A program made the position numbers and the translations under genes. This document shows, piece by piece, positions 26,199 to 35,229 of a stretch of DNA of 64,000 nt. The DNA is taken from contig CAZICM010000009.1 of assembly GCA_964537685.1 (NCBI GenBank), forward strand, positions 155,931-219,930. Direction: 5' to 3'. The stretch comes from CAZICM01 sp964537685 (lineage in GTDB: Bacteria > Myxococcota_A > Polyangia > Polyangiales > Polyangiaceae). The notes beneath the pieces are model-generated. The model was not told where the DNA came from. It worked only from the letters and a program-made list of their open reading frames with translations, and ran no database searches. The first letter of the stretch is position 1. Every line of letters begins with the position of its first letter.

Positions 26199-27359
26199 AT
26201 GACGAGCGCGATATTCGATTTGGAAAATCCAAGCGAAGAACACCGGATGCTTCGCCAAATGGTGCGCGATTTTGCCCGCAATGTGGTCGAGCCTCAGGCC
26301 GATGAGCACGATAAAAAAGCGGCGCTGAATGTGCCTCTATTGCGGCGTTTGGGTGAGCTTGGCCTGCTTGGAATTACGGTGCCTTCCGCTTATGGAGGCG
26401 CGGGTATGGATGCCACGGCCGCGGTGATTGTTCATCACGAGCTGTCGAAGAGCGATCCAGGCTTTACGCTCGCGTATTTGGCCCATTCGATGTTATTTGT
26501 GAATAATTTTTTTAATGCGTCGAATGATGCTCAGCGGGAGCGCTGGCTTTCAAAGGTGATTTCGGGAGAGCACATCGGCGCGATGGGAATGACGGAGCCC
26601 TCGAGCGGAACCGATGTGCTGGGGATGAAGACCTTTGCGCGGCGGCAGGGCGATGATTTTGTGCTGAAGGGGCGTAAGGCGCTGATTACCAACGCGCCCG
26701 AGGCCGATATTTTTATCGTTTACGCAAGGGTGGACGAGCGCATCACGACCTTTGTGGTCGAGCGGGGAATGCCGGGTTTTGCGACGGATGAGAAGACGCC
26801 GAAGATGGGTATGCGCGGCTCCACGATGAGCGAATTGATGTTCGATGATTGTGTGGTGCCGGCTTCGCATGTGCTGGGCGAGGTGGGCGGCGGGATTCGC
26901 AATATGATGCGCAATCTCGAGATCGAGCGGCTGACGCTGGCGGCGATGAGTTTGGGTATCGCCGATCGGTGTATGGAGATTATGTGCGCTTACGCGGCGG
27001 AGCGGACGAGCTTTGGCAAGCCGATCGCCGAGCATGGTCAGATTCAGCGTTATATCGGCGAGAGTTATGCGAAGACGGAAGCCGCCCGGGCGCTGATTTA
27101 TTCGGTGGCGCAGAAGATGAGGCAGGATTCGCGGAATCGTTTGGGAACGGATGCGGCGAAATTGTTTGCGGCGCCTGTGGGGAAGGAAGTGGCCGACAAT
27201 GCGATGCAGGTGCTGGGCGGCTGGGGTTACTGCACCGAGTATAAAGTCGAGCGCTTTTTCCGGGATGCGAAGCTGTTGGAGATCGGCGGCGGGACGCTCG
27301 AGTCGCATCAGAAGAATATTACGAAAGAGCTTCTGAAGGATTTGGCGCTTCGGGGCTGA
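26199..27359 (+). CDS. Acyl-CoA dehydrogenase
   Basis: A 386-residue FAD enzyme catalysing alpha,beta-dehydrogenation of acyl-CoA in fatty-acid or branched-chain amino-acid catabolism. It shows GAMGMTEPSSGTDV (flavin and substrate binding), GMRGSTMSELMFDDC, RTSFGKPIAEHGQIQ and QVLGGWGYCTEYKVERFFRDAKLLEIGGGT. The Glu in LLEIGGGT sits where the catalytic base of many family members lies. The start at 26199 is preferred since the conserved part begins there; an ATG 42 bases upstream overlaps the cytochrome gene. The 3' end overlaps the convergent rsmE gene by 41 bases. Confidence 0.9.
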   Translation: MTSAIFDLENPSEEHRMLRQMVRDFARNVVEPQADEHDKKAALNVPLLRRLGELGLLGITVPSAYGGAGMDATAAVIVHHELSKSDPGFTLAYLAHSMLFVNNFFNASNDAQRERWLSKVISGEHIGAMGMTEPSSGTDVLGMKTFARRQGDDFVLKGRKALITNAPEADIFIVYARVDERITTFVVERGMPGFATDEKTPKMGMRGSTMSELMFDDCVVPASHVLGEVGGGIRNMMRNLEIERLTLAAMSLGIADRCMEIMCAYAAERTSFGKPIAEHGQIQRYIGESYAKTEAARALIYSVAQKMRQDSRNRLGTDAAKLFAAPVGKEVADNAMQVLGGWGYCTEYKVERFFRDAKLLEIGGGTLESHQKNITKELLKDLALRG

Positions 27360-28116
27360 GGATGAGCAGCGCGCCGAGCAAGGCCGCGCATACGGTTTCT
27401 GTGCGCAAGACAAATGGGCCTAATCGCGTCCGGTGAAAGCCTGCTCTCTCCATTTGATTCAATTCCATTTCTGAAAATCCTCCCTCGGGTCCAATCGCCA
27501 ATACGATCGGCGTTGTATGCGAGAGCGTGATCAAATGGTCGCGCAAAGGCTGAGAAGCATGGGGATCGAGACAGAAGGATTGAGGAGCAATGGGATTGGG
27601 CTGCTTTGTGTTTGAAGCGATTTCGGCGAGGGCTTGATCGAGGCTGAGGGGTGAGAAGATCTTGGGGATATCGCCTCGGCCGCATTGGCGCGCGGCTTGA
27701 ACGGCGACGCGGATAAGGCGCTCTCGGCGGGTGCCGGGATGGCCGGGGCGGCTGATGCTTCGTTCGCTGAGGATGGGCATAAAGCAAGTGGCGCCGAGTT
27801 CGGTCGCGTCGCGCAGGACGGCATCGACTTTGTCGCCTTTGGACATGGCTTGAAGCAGCGTGATGGAGCGGCGGGCGATATGCGTTGCGGGGCGTATTTC
27901 GGCGAGGCGCGCGATAACCCGGGCGCGGTGTTCGATGCGGCAGATTTGGGCGTCGGCTTCGAGAACGTGCTCTGGATCGAAGGCGATAAACATATCGCCG
28001 GGGCCCAGCCGGTGAACGCGGCTGATATAGGCCGAGCTGTCTTCGGGAAGGACGATTTCACGCTCGTCCGTGGTCTTGAGTTCCACGGGGACGCGCAGAT
28101 TTTTTTTTTGGATCAC
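27319..28116 (-). CDS. rsmE: 16S rRNA m3U1498 methyltransferase RsmE
   Basis: A 265-residue SPOUT-class enzyme that methylates U1498 of 16S rRNA using S-adenosylmethionine. The N-terminal PUA-like part contains HRLGPGDMF. The knotted C-terminal domain shows LLQAMSKGDKVD, ATELGATCFMPI, RLIRVAVQAARQCGR, AIGPEGGFSEMEL and LGPFVLRTETVCAALL. The GTG start at 28116 overlaps the prmA stop as GTGA, so the two are coupled; a longer frame to 28389 lies inside prmA and is unlikely. Its 3' end overlaps the acyl-CoA dehydrogenase gene tail to tail. Confidence 0.9.
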   Translation of the reverse strand: MIQKKNLRVPVELKTTDEREIVLPEDSSAYISRVHRLGPGDMFIAFDPEHVLEADAQICRIEHRARVIARLAEIRPATHIARRSITLLQAMSKGDKVDAVLRDATELGATCFMPILSERSISRPGHPGTRRERLIRVAVQAARQCGRGDIPKIFSPLSLDQALAEIASNTKQPNPIAPQSFCLDPHASQPLRDHLITLSHTTPIVLAIGPEGGFSEMELNQMERAGFHRTRLGPFVLRTETVCAALLGALLILSPEAPNPSEALS

Positions 28117-29018
28117 GGCTGATCCACAAACAAAATCGCGACCCAGGATTCGCCGCCCGCGCCTTCGCGCTGTTTGCGTTCGGCGGCTTTGAGCGATGGG
28201 CGAAGGGATGTGTAGAGCTGGATCATCGTTTCGGCTTCGCCTTCGAGCAGGCCCGATAAAATAAGCCTTCCTTTGGGCTGTACCCGTTCGATAAGGGCAG
28301 GGGCCAAGGGTCCTAGGATGCGGGCTTCGATGTTCGCGAGTACCCAGGGAAAGGTTTGATGGATGGAGTCGACGGGAACCGCCGCGCATTCGATCCGATC
28401 GCTTAAGCCATTGCGTTCGGCGTTTTCTTTGACCACGTCGATTACGTCTTCATCGATGTCGATCGCGACGGCTTTGCGGGCGCCGAATAAAAGCGCGCAG
28501 AAGGCCAAAATGCCGCTTCCTGTGCCCACATCCAGGATGTCCTCGGCTTGAAGCCCGGCCGCGTGTTCGTCGAGCATTTCGGCGACCAGCGAAGTCGTCG
28601 GATGAAGGCCGGTGCCAAAGGCGCGGCCCGGTTCAAGCTCCAGTTTGATCTCGCCTTCGGGGACGGAAAAATCGCTGATCCAGGGAGGCACGACACGGAT
28701 GCGCGGGGTGAGCAAAAAGGGCGAAAAATGCTCTTTCCAGGCATCGCGCCAGGCATCGCCGATGACTTCTTCGAGGCGGGCATGAAGCGCAGGGTTGTGC
28801 TCGTTGAGCGCTGAAATAGCCTGTTCGGCGTCGGCGTGGTGTTCAAAGCTGCCCACGAGCGTGACCAAACCTTGGCCCGCACCGCGCACCAGCGTTTGAT
28901 CGTCGCGTTCTTCGACGCCGCCCGCGCCGAGCTCAAAGAGAAAAGCCGAGAGTTCATCCGCTTCATCCGAAGGCGCATCGATGGCGACAAAGGGATAGCG
29001 GGCCTGAGGCAAAGGCAC
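28113..29018 (-). CDS. prmA: Ribosomal protein L11 methyltransferase PrmA
   Basis: A 301-residue class I methyltransferase that trimethylates ribosomal protein L11. The N-terminal ferredoxin-like domain precedes WKEHFSPF, a PrmA hallmark. The catalytic part has GRAFGTGLHPTT, the SAM loop DVGTGSGILAF, AVAIDIDEDV and the NPPY-like LANIEARIL (N with an altered context). It starts with GTG at 29018, with AGGAG nine bases upstream. It lies 8 bp after the TPR-like gene and is coupled to rsmE, so the three may share a transcript. Confidence 0.9.
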   Translation of the reverse strand: MPLPQARYPFVAIDAPSDEADELSAFLFELGAGGVEERDDQTLVRGAGQGLVTLVGSFEHHADAEQAISALNEHNPALHARLEEVIGDAWRDAWKEHFSPFLLTPRIRVVPPWISDFSVPEGEIKLELEPGRAFGTGLHPTTSLVAEMLDEHAAGLQAEDILDVGTGSGILAFCALLFGARKAVAIDIDEDVIDVVKENAERNGLSDRIECAAVPVDSIHQTFPWVLANIEARILGPLAPALIERVQPKGRLILSGLLEGEAETMIQLYTSLRPSLKAAERKQREGAGGESWVAILFVDQP

Positions 29019-29026
29019 GCGGGCTC

Positions 29027-29935
29027 CTATTCGCTGATGCGGATCGACACGCGCGCGGTGTCGCTTTGCTGGGTGAGCAGGATGGTTGTGGCGACGGCTC
29101 CGCCCACGACGAGAAGGCCCACGGGAACCCAGAACCAGGGGCTCGAAAGCACGCCGCCTTTGGGTTCGGGAACGGCGATGCGCAAAGGTGTGTCGGCGTC
29201 GCCGCGCGCCGCGACGGGCAGGCCGCCTTTGTCTGTGGCTTGAATGTAGTACTCGATTAAAGGCGGTTTGACGGCGGTGCCGGGAATCTGCGCGCGGAAT
29301 TGGCCGCTCACATAGGTGCCCGCGATGGTGATGAATTTGCCTTTGGCGCCCGTTCTGTATGCGAGCCCCATGCTTTTCACGCGGCTGTCGGGATCGTCGA
29401 CGGAAGCCGTGAGTTTGATGGTTTGATCGGGAGCGACTTGGGCCGGTGAGGTGTGGGTAATCTTGACGGGTTTCTCGACGGCGACGGGCTTGGATTCATC
29501 GACTTTGCCGGGCTTGCCTTCTTCGACCCATTTGGTTTTGGTGGCCGTGAAAAACTCGCGGAAGCGAGGGGATTCGTTTTTGCCGAGCTCGTAATTTTCA
29601 TCGAGCACATAGAGCCCGCGTACGGCGGCGTCGGCTTCTTCTTTGCGGTTGAGCGTGATGTAGTTGTAGGCGAGCAGCCTATAGATTTCGATCTTGTCCT
29701 GCTTTGAGGTTCCGGGCCGGACGAGCGCTGCGGAGAGGGTTTGAATCGACTCTTCGTAGGCTTGATCGTCGAAGAGATCGGCGCCCTTTTGGATGAGTGT
29801 GGTTACGCTTTTTCCGCCGGACGCTTGGGCAAATGCGGTGTCGGGTGCTGAGGTGAGCGCGGCGGCATTGCAGAAAGCGGCAAACAGTAGCGTTGATGCA
29901 ATGCGGCCCCGGCGCCCAGGCATGGAGAGAGACAT
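29027..29935 (-). CDS. Exported TPR-like protein with C-terminal membrane anchor
   Basis: A 302-residue protein from 29935 (a second ATG lies four codons on). It has an Arg-rich signal peptide ending in AFAQA and helical repeats over about residues 40-130 (LIQKGADLFDDQAYEESIQTL). A Lys/Pro linker follows, then a beta-sandwich domain (ITHTSPAQVAPDQTIKLTA, IEYYIQATD) and a final membrane helix (FWVPVGLLVVGGAVATTIL). It is likely tethered to the cell envelope. The start lacks a good ribosome binding site. It is 58 bp downstream of the peptidase gene and may be the end of the 30-35 kb operon or the head of the prmA group. Confidence 0.65.
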   Translation of the reverse strand: MSLSMPGRRGRIASTLLFAAFCNAAALTSAPDTAFAQASGGKSVTTLIQKGADLFDDQAYEESIQTLSAALVRPGTSKQDKIEIYRLLAYNYITLNRKEEADAAVRGLYVLDENYELGKNESPRFREFFTATKTKWVEEGKPGKVDESKPVAVEKPVKITHTSPAQVAPDQTIKLTASVDDPDSRVKSMGLAYRTGAKGKFITIAGTYVSGQFRAQIPGTAVKPPLIEYYIQATDKGGLPVAARGDADTPLRIAVPEPKGGVLSSPWFWVPVGLLVVGGAVATTILLTQQSDTARVSIRISE

Positions 29936-29993
29936 GAGCGGGAGGGTATCGGTTCTGTTGAATTGGGCCAAGGTGGTCGTGGGCTGTTCGTTG

Positions 29994-31037
29994 CTATTTG
30001 CCCTGTTCGAGTACGCCGCCCATGGCCACCACGAAGCCCATGCTGGGTTGATCGGCGACAAGCACAAAGTTTTGGGCGGCAATTTCATCGGGATGGAATA
30101 TCTCATTCATGAAATTGCGTCCGACGAGGCCGAGGTATTGGGGAATGAGCGGCGTGCTTGCGTACATTAATGCATTGCCATCGGTGCCGATGATAGGCTG
30201 GAATTGGCCTTGATCATTTTTATCGATGGCCATAAACCACCATTCGAGATAATCGAAAAATAGGCCGCCTTCATAAGGTCCTTTGGCCAAGAGGACGGGC
30301 AAGAGCTTGCGCCGTACGATATTGCCTGTTTCGCCGGGGACGCTGGGCACATCCATTTCGATGTAGACATTGAGCTCGGGTGTGTCTGGATTGGTGATTT
30401 TCAGTCCGGCCATGGTGGTGCCCGCTTCTTTGGGGCCCCAGGGTAAATCCGGCAATACAACAGGATTGCCTGTGCTGCGGTAATGCATTAGCGCATAGAT
30501 TTCATAGCGCCGGGTTGGATTGTTTTTGCTAAATAAATGAAAGAATTCGTGGATGATAACGCCTTCTAAATAGCTGGTATCGCTCGAGGGATGGAGGGGA
30601 TCGCCATAATTGGGCGCGGTGGCGAGGCTTGCGACCATATTGGCGGGCAATGCGATCACGTTGTTCTGGCGGGTATAGGCGGCGTATCCTTCTTCCAATC
30701 CGCTGGTTTTGACCAAATACACGTTATCGGGGAAGAGCAGATTGAGCCTGGCGAATTTGGCCCGAATCGAATTGAAGATTTGCTGAAGCGAGGTGATTTC
30801 GGCCGAAGACCATTCCATGACCTGGGAAGCCACGTAGTCGAGGTAAATGTCGACGGTGACGGTAACGACCTCCTGCCGGAGATTGACCCTGGATTGGCGG
30901 TCAAACTGGCTTTGAGAATTTACAAAATCGTCCGCGGTGGTGAGCAGTTTTCTTCCGGTGGCTAGGCTGGCCGCGAAGACAGCCGTTCCGTTGGGCAATG
31001 TGCCAATGGAAATGTCGTTCTGGGTTCTGTCGGTCAT
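29994..31037 (-). CDS. HExxH zinc metallopeptidase-like protein
   Basis: A 347-residue protein with an HEFFH motif (His163, Glu164, His167) in a hydrophobic helix. A later HPDEIAAQNF could supply the third zinc ligand as Glu, as in gluzincins. There is no signal peptide, so it may act in the cytosol. Its ATG overlaps the stop of the VTT gene as ATGA (31034-31037). It is the fourth gene in a coupled set with the two VioB/RebD-like halves. It could process a product or partner of that pathway, but its role is not shown by sequence. Confidence 0.65.
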   Translation of the reverse strand: MTDRTQNDISIGTLPNGTAVFAASLATGRKLLTTADDFVNSQSQFDRQSRVNLRQEVVTVTVDIYLDYVASQVMEWSSAEITSLQQIFNSIRAKFARLNLLFPDNVYLVKTSGLEEGYAAYTRQNNVIALPANMVASLATAPNYGDPLHPSSDTSYLEGVIIHEFFHLFSKNNPTRRYEIYALMHYRSTGNPVVLPDLPWGPKEAGTTMAGLKITNPDTPELNVYIEMDVPSVPGETGNIVRRKLLPVLLAKGPYEGGLFFDYLEWWFMAIDKNDQGQFQPIIGTDGNALMYASTPLIPQYLGLVGRNFMNEIFHPDEIAAQNFVLVADQPSMGFVVAMGGVLEQGK

Positions 31038-31696
31038 TGAAGGTTCCTCCTTGAGAGCAGCATGAAGAATCCGGGAAGCGCGATCGCTCCCAGAAATACG
31101 AATAAAAACGAGACGGTATCCACGGCGAGCACGCCGGCGCCCGCGTAGACAAGCGAAATGCCCGCATTGGATAAGGCGCAGCGGGAAAGCAGTGTGGATG
31201 CGGGCATTCCACAGGCTCCCGAGAGCAGTACCGTGGCCTCGGCGAGGACAGGGACGGGGCGCGAGACCAAGAGGGCGGCTTCGCCATAGCGGGAAAAGAG
31301 GTGTTCGGCTCTGGATAGTTCGCTTTCCCCCACAATTTTGCGCAGTCCAGGCCGGCCGAGCCTTCGGCCGATGAACAGGGCCAGAAGTGAACCGGCGCTC
31401 ATTCCCGCCCAGGAAATAAAGGCTCCGGCCCAGAAGCCAAAGAGGGCCCCCGATGCCGTGCTGACCACGCTGGAAGGGATGGGCAGCACGACATCGGAGG
31501 CAAGTAAGAGCGCTATGGCCGCGGCGGCCAGGCTTTTGGGGCTGTCTGGAGCTAAGAGTTGAGTGGAAAGCGTGTTAAATCTTTCCTCAAACAGCGCAAA
31601 AGGCCCCAAAATAAGCGCCAACAGGACAAAGGCGAGCACCGCCCAGCGAAAAGAAGGGCGGCGTTGGACCGATTCGTGGACGGTGCTGCCGTTCAT
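31034..31696 (-). CDS. VTT/DedA-type membrane protein
   Basis: A 220-residue integral membrane protein with a leading helix (WAVLAFVLLALILGPFAL) and a VTT (SNARE-associated Golgi protein) domain. Characteristic are DVVLPIPSSVVSTASGALFGFWAG, GRRLG and SRPVPVLAEATVLLSGACGMP. Family members act as lipid scramblases or transporters. The start at 31696 overlaps the VioB-N-like stop as ATGA; a frame to 31756 lies inside the upstream gene. Finding it coupled to biosynthesis-like genes suggests a product handled at the membrane, which is inference. Confidence 0.8.
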   Translation of the reverse strand: MNGSTVHESVQRRPSFRWAVLAFVLLALILGPFALFEERFNTLSTQLLAPDSPKSLAAAAIALLLASDVVLPIPSSVVSTASGALFGFWAGAFISWAGMSAGSLLALFIGRRLGRPGLRKIVGESELSRAEHLFSRYGEAALLVSRPVPVLAEATVLLSGACGMPASTLLSRCALSNAGISLVYAGAGVLAVDTVSFLFVFLGAIALPGFFMLLSRRNLQ

Positions 31697-33951
31697 CCGC
31701 GCCTGCGCACGGCTTTGCGGGCGGGTGGAGGCGGTCCGTCGAGGTAGGTGGACCACAGTTCGAGAATGCGCCGCTGTCCGGCGGAGAGCGCCCGGTTGAC
31801 GGGCATATACCCCGAGGCATCAAAGAAGGAGGGAGCCGTTACCTCGAGGATTTTTCCGCGGAAGGCTTGGAATTTCATCGCGTCCCGGATAAAGCTCATG
31901 ACAGGGAAGATCAAATGATACATACCAAAGACATCGTTAAAGACCCGCTGATTGACTTGATCGACGGTGGGATTGGTTTTTAGCCATTCTTCGAATTGGC
32001 GGGCCATCAGGTTATTGAAGGGCAGGACGCGAATGACGGTGAAAAATACATCGGCGATGGCGGGTGCGCTGACGGCGAGCGGGGGAGTGATCGCGCTTTG
32101 TCCCGGGAGGAAGGGGTAAAAGGACAGGGTGGGGAATCCTGGCATCAAAGGCTTGAGGCCAACATTCACCGTAGCAAAGGGTTTTCCATCGTCTTCGTAG
32201 GGTATTTCGACGACGACATAGCCATCGCCCGAGCTGAGGGGTGTGGTCATGAGCTCGACGATGGGGCTCTGCTGAGGTGTTCCTTTTCGCTCGGACACGG
32301 CCAGCCAGCTTCCCTCGGCCACGCCGGGAGGTTGGGGGGCATATTGAGCTATGCACAAGGTGCAGCCTTGAGGCGGTTTTTGTCCTAAGTAGCGAACTTG
32401 AATGGAGAAATTCTTTTGAGGGACATCGGGGGGCGCATACATGGGTGGTTCTTCCAGGTAGACGCCTCGCTGGTCGGTTTCGGCCACGATGGGATGTTCG
32501 GCGAGGGCGAGTCCCCGGCTTACCGTTGGGGGTGTATTTGGATCGGTCGACGGGGTGGTGGACTCGGCCGTAATGACCAATTGCGCGCTGTTGAGCTGCT
32601 CGACCGTAAGCGGCTGGGTAAAGGCTGAAGCGGGAATGTCGAGGACCCCAGATGTTTGTTCATAGGCCGCTTTGTTGTATTGATCGTAGGGAATTTTGGC
32701 GAAGACATTGGGGGTTTGGCTGGTTTCGCCGACGGGGACAAGGCCCAGTTCAAGTGTGCCGATATTGACTTTGGTTTCGGAGTTGTCGATTTCGGGAATG
32801 GTGGTGCCCAAATCCAGCGTGATACGGCCGACATTCGCTGTGTTTTGAGGGTCGGCGGCATATTCCACGGCGGTTGGGCCGAGTGCAGTGGGACCTAAGC
32901 TTGGAGGCTGGACCATCAAGAGGCCAATGCTGGTCTGGCCCGCTTTTGCCGGCGTTAGATAGGTTGCTCCCAGCAGGCGTCCGCTTGGCACGGTGGGCAA
33001 TTCGTTTTCCATCCAAGGTCCGAGCCATCCGACCGTCTTGCTGTAGGCCCGATTCATCGGCACTTTGGGCTTGTCTTTTCGATCGCCCCGGGCATAGGCG
33101 GCCAGTTGATCTTCGTATTGCTGGTAGAGCCTGGCCATGACAATCATCCGGCTATTGACATCGCCCACGGGCAATCCCGCAAAGGCTTCACCGTTGAAAT
33201 AAAGCGTTTCGTAGGTGACATAGCGCAGCATCAGGCCGGCCGTGCCAGGCGCTTTGAGTGTTTCTTGCAGGAATTCCGTCAAGCTGCCGGAGGGAGCGTT
33301 TTGTTGAAAGAATCGGATTTGATCTTTGGCCAGGCAGGTTTGGAACATAGCCGATGCGCCGCCCGCGATTAAGAGCTGCCCGTTGGCATTGTAATTGCGC
33401 AATACATTCATCCAGCGCGAATAAGAACGCGACACGGTTGGTCCTGTGAGTCCCAGCCCCGATTTTTCATCGCCAATCCAGAAAGTATCATTAAAAATCT
33501 GGGAACTCCAGAAAGAGATGGGATCGACATCGACCAGTTTGGAAGCCACGCCCCCATAATTAAAGCGCACCAATTGGCCGCCCCAGTCTCCGCCGGGCAC
33601 ATAAGTGCCATCGGGGCCTGTATAGCCGGTGATGACCGTGTCGACGGAAGGTTTGCTAAAATGATCTGGCATTTCAATCGCCGGTTCGCCCCCGCCCACG
33701 AAACTGCATTCCTGGCCGCCATAGTAGTTCCATTCGGCTGGAGGCAAAATTTCCCCCGGGGCGATGGAAGGCGTGATGGCATAGCGCCGGAATGCCTCTT
33801 CGGAGTAGATACCCCGGGCATTGAGGTAGGACCAATTGACTCTCGCATTGGGGGAGTCATAGGTCGGTAAAGCATCGTTGTTGTTAAAGGTGCAGGGATT
33901 CCAGTAGGTAAAGCCCTGAAAGTACAGCCGGGGAAGTGAAACAACGCCCAT
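31693..33951 (-). CDS. Protein resembling the N-terminal half of VioB/RebD
   Basis: A 752-residue protein. Its start, LPRLYFQGFTYWNPCTFNN, matches the pattern of the VioB N-terminus (FPRIHFRG...N.PT.N). Near its end, VFGMYHLIFPVMSF and LSAGQRRILELWSTYLDG parallel the VioB region just before the ferritin-like part. VioB and RebD couple two indole-pyruvate imines during violacein and rebeccamycin synthesis; in them this half is fused to a ferritin-like domain, which here is the separate upstream gene. AGGAGCGCAATC precedes the ATG. It is followed by the VTT gene with an ATGA overlap. The family assignment is from remembered sequence patterns. Confidence 0.6.
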   Translation of the reverse strand: MGVVSLPRLYFQGFTYWNPCTFNNNDALPTYDSPNARVNWSYLNARGIYSEEAFRRYAITPSIAPGEILPPAEWNYYGGQECSFVGGGEPAIEMPDHFSKPSVDTVITGYTGPDGTYVPGGDWGGQLVRFNYGGVASKLVDVDPISFWSSQIFNDTFWIGDEKSGLGLTGPTVSRSYSRWMNVLRNYNANGQLLIAGGASAMFQTCLAKDQIRFFQQNAPSGSLTEFLQETLKAPGTAGLMLRYVTYETLYFNGEAFAGLPVGDVNSRMIVMARLYQQYEDQLAAYARGDRKDKPKVPMNRAYSKTVGWLGPWMENELPTVPSGRLLGATYLTPAKAGQTSIGLLMVQPPSLGPTALGPTAVEYAADPQNTANVGRITLDLGTTIPEIDNSETKVNIGTLELGLVPVGETSQTPNVFAKIPYDQYNKAAYEQTSGVLDIPASAFTQPLTVEQLNSAQLVITAESTTPSTDPNTPPTVSRGLALAEHPIVAETDQRGVYLEEPPMYAPPDVPQKNFSIQVRYLGQKPPQGCTLCIAQYAPQPPGVAEGSWLAVSERKGTPQQSPIVELMTTPLSSGDGYVVVEIPYEDDGKPFATVNVGLKPLMPGFPTLSFYPFLPGQSAITPPLAVSAPAIADVFFTVIRVLPFNNLMARQFEEWLKTNPTVDQVNQRVFNDVFGMYHLIFPVMSFIRDAMKFQAFRGKILEVTAPSFFDASGYMPVNRALSAGQRRILELWSTYLDGPPPPARKAVRRRG

Positions 33952-33999
33952 GATTGCGCTCCTGTTTTCTTTTCCTAAATGTTTCGCTCGCCTCTGTTT

Positions 34000-34983
34000 T
34001 TAGCGGGCTTTCTGGTTTTGGGTGGGGGTGTACTCGAAGGTGGGTCCCGCGAGCCGGTTGGTGCCAGGGACATGGCCCAAGCTGCGAAGGTAGGCTGCTG
34101 CGTGCCCCAGGTCGTTCATCAGTTGGGTCGGCGGGCCAAATACTTCGGTCGGACCTTTGCCTGACATCGTGGCCTGAAGGGAATCAAGCAGCGCGCTGTA
34201 AATGCGGTTGAAGCGTTGATTGGCTTCTTTTTGAGCGGCGTTGTACGCGGATTCAAAGGGGTCTACGATTACGGGATGAACATCGCGATCGAGGTCGATA
34301 AGGCCCTGTTGAATTCCGTTTTGAATTTTCTGTAGTTTGGAATAATGGGCCAGTTCATGGAAGCCGTCTTTATCGTGGGTGGGGGAAAGTCCTTCGCCTT
34401 GAGCCATGATGGTCCGAAGCGCACCAATGGCCGTGTCCAGGCTATCGACAGATAAAAGCCGGCCCGGCGAAGGATTGTCGTGCGAGGGAAGCTGGAGTAC
34501 AGGGTTAAACGAGTTTGGGGGCAAGGCGTTGAGTTGAGCGATGATGGTTTCGTAGAATTGGCCAAGCGTGACCCAGCCATCCGAGGAACTTGTGCCGGTG
34601 GTATCCCAGGCCGGGAGCTCGATTTTCATCATCATATCGACGGCGGACCAGGAAAGCGGCTGTAGATGTACGGTAAACGCATAAGGGCCGGTGGTAACAT
34701 GGCCAGGCAGGCTCCCTGGATACGAAGGGACGCCCGATGTGAGCGCAACAGGTCCGCCAAGCGAATTCAGGACGTTGGCGGCAAGCCCTAGATGCAGCAT
34801 TTCTTCGAAGATAATCGACCGCAGCCCGCGCGCGGCAAGAACACCCGCTTCTGAGCCGCCCTCCTCCCTTGGTCGAATGGACCAATACGTGTATAAATAT
34901 GTGGGAAGCGTGGCGAGTTCAATGGACATCGCCAGGCGTAAATTGTCCTCGACGGAGGACGAGACCGCAGAAGCCTTGAGCAT
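34000..34983 (-). CDS. Ferritin-like protein resembling the C-terminal half of VioB/RebD
   Basis: A 327-residue protein starting at 34983 after AAAGGG. It has ferritin-like di-iron features: Glu22 in IELATLPTYLY, Glu60-Glu61 and His64 in EEMLHLG, and a later HELAHY. This pattern (PF12902-type ferritin-like domain) forms the C-terminal half of VioB/RebD imine dimer synthases. It is the first gene of the operon, 48 bp before the VioB-N-like gene, and the two could form a heteromer equivalent to one VioB. No tryptophan oxidase (VioA/RebO) gene is visible, so substrate and product are open. Its upstream 250 bp is shared with a divergent gene. Confidence 0.7.
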   Translation of the reverse strand: MLKASAVSSSVEDNLRLAMSIELATLPTYLYTYWSIRPREEGGSEAGVLAARGLRSIIFEEMLHLGLAANVLNSLGGPVALTSGVPSYPGSLPGHVTTGPYAFTVHLQPLSWSAVDMMMKIELPAWDTTGTSSSDGWVTLGQFYETIIAQLNALPPNSFNPVLQLPSHDNPSPGRLLSVDSLDTAIGALRTIMAQGEGLSPTHDKDGFHELAHYSKLQKIQNGIQQGLIDLDRDVHPVIVDPFESAYNAAQKEANQRFNRIYSALLDSLQATMSGKGPTEVFGPPTQLMNDLGHAAAYLRSLGHVPGTNRLAGPTFEYTPTQNQKAR

Positions 34984-35229
34984 CGTTGCCAACCCTTTCT
35001 GATTTGAGTCATTGCCAAGCCCCACAGCCATGGCAAGTGATGGCCAGCGTTGAGCATCGTGTACGAGGGCTTTTCCAGAGGTCAAGGGTTTTTTGTTTTC
35101 TCGAAAAGCTATGGGATTTGCGCGCTCGCTTGACTTTGGGACGGCATTGGAATGAACCTTGGCGTTTGTTGATAAGCGCTTTGATGCATGTGGGCGCGCG
35201 GCGTTCAAGGATCGTGAAAGGGGCGAGCC

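Noticed and set aside
26550..27413. 287-residue minus-strand frame opposite the acyl-CoA dehydrogenase
   Set aside because: His/Arg-rich shadow with no ribosome binding site; the plus strand has clear family motifs.
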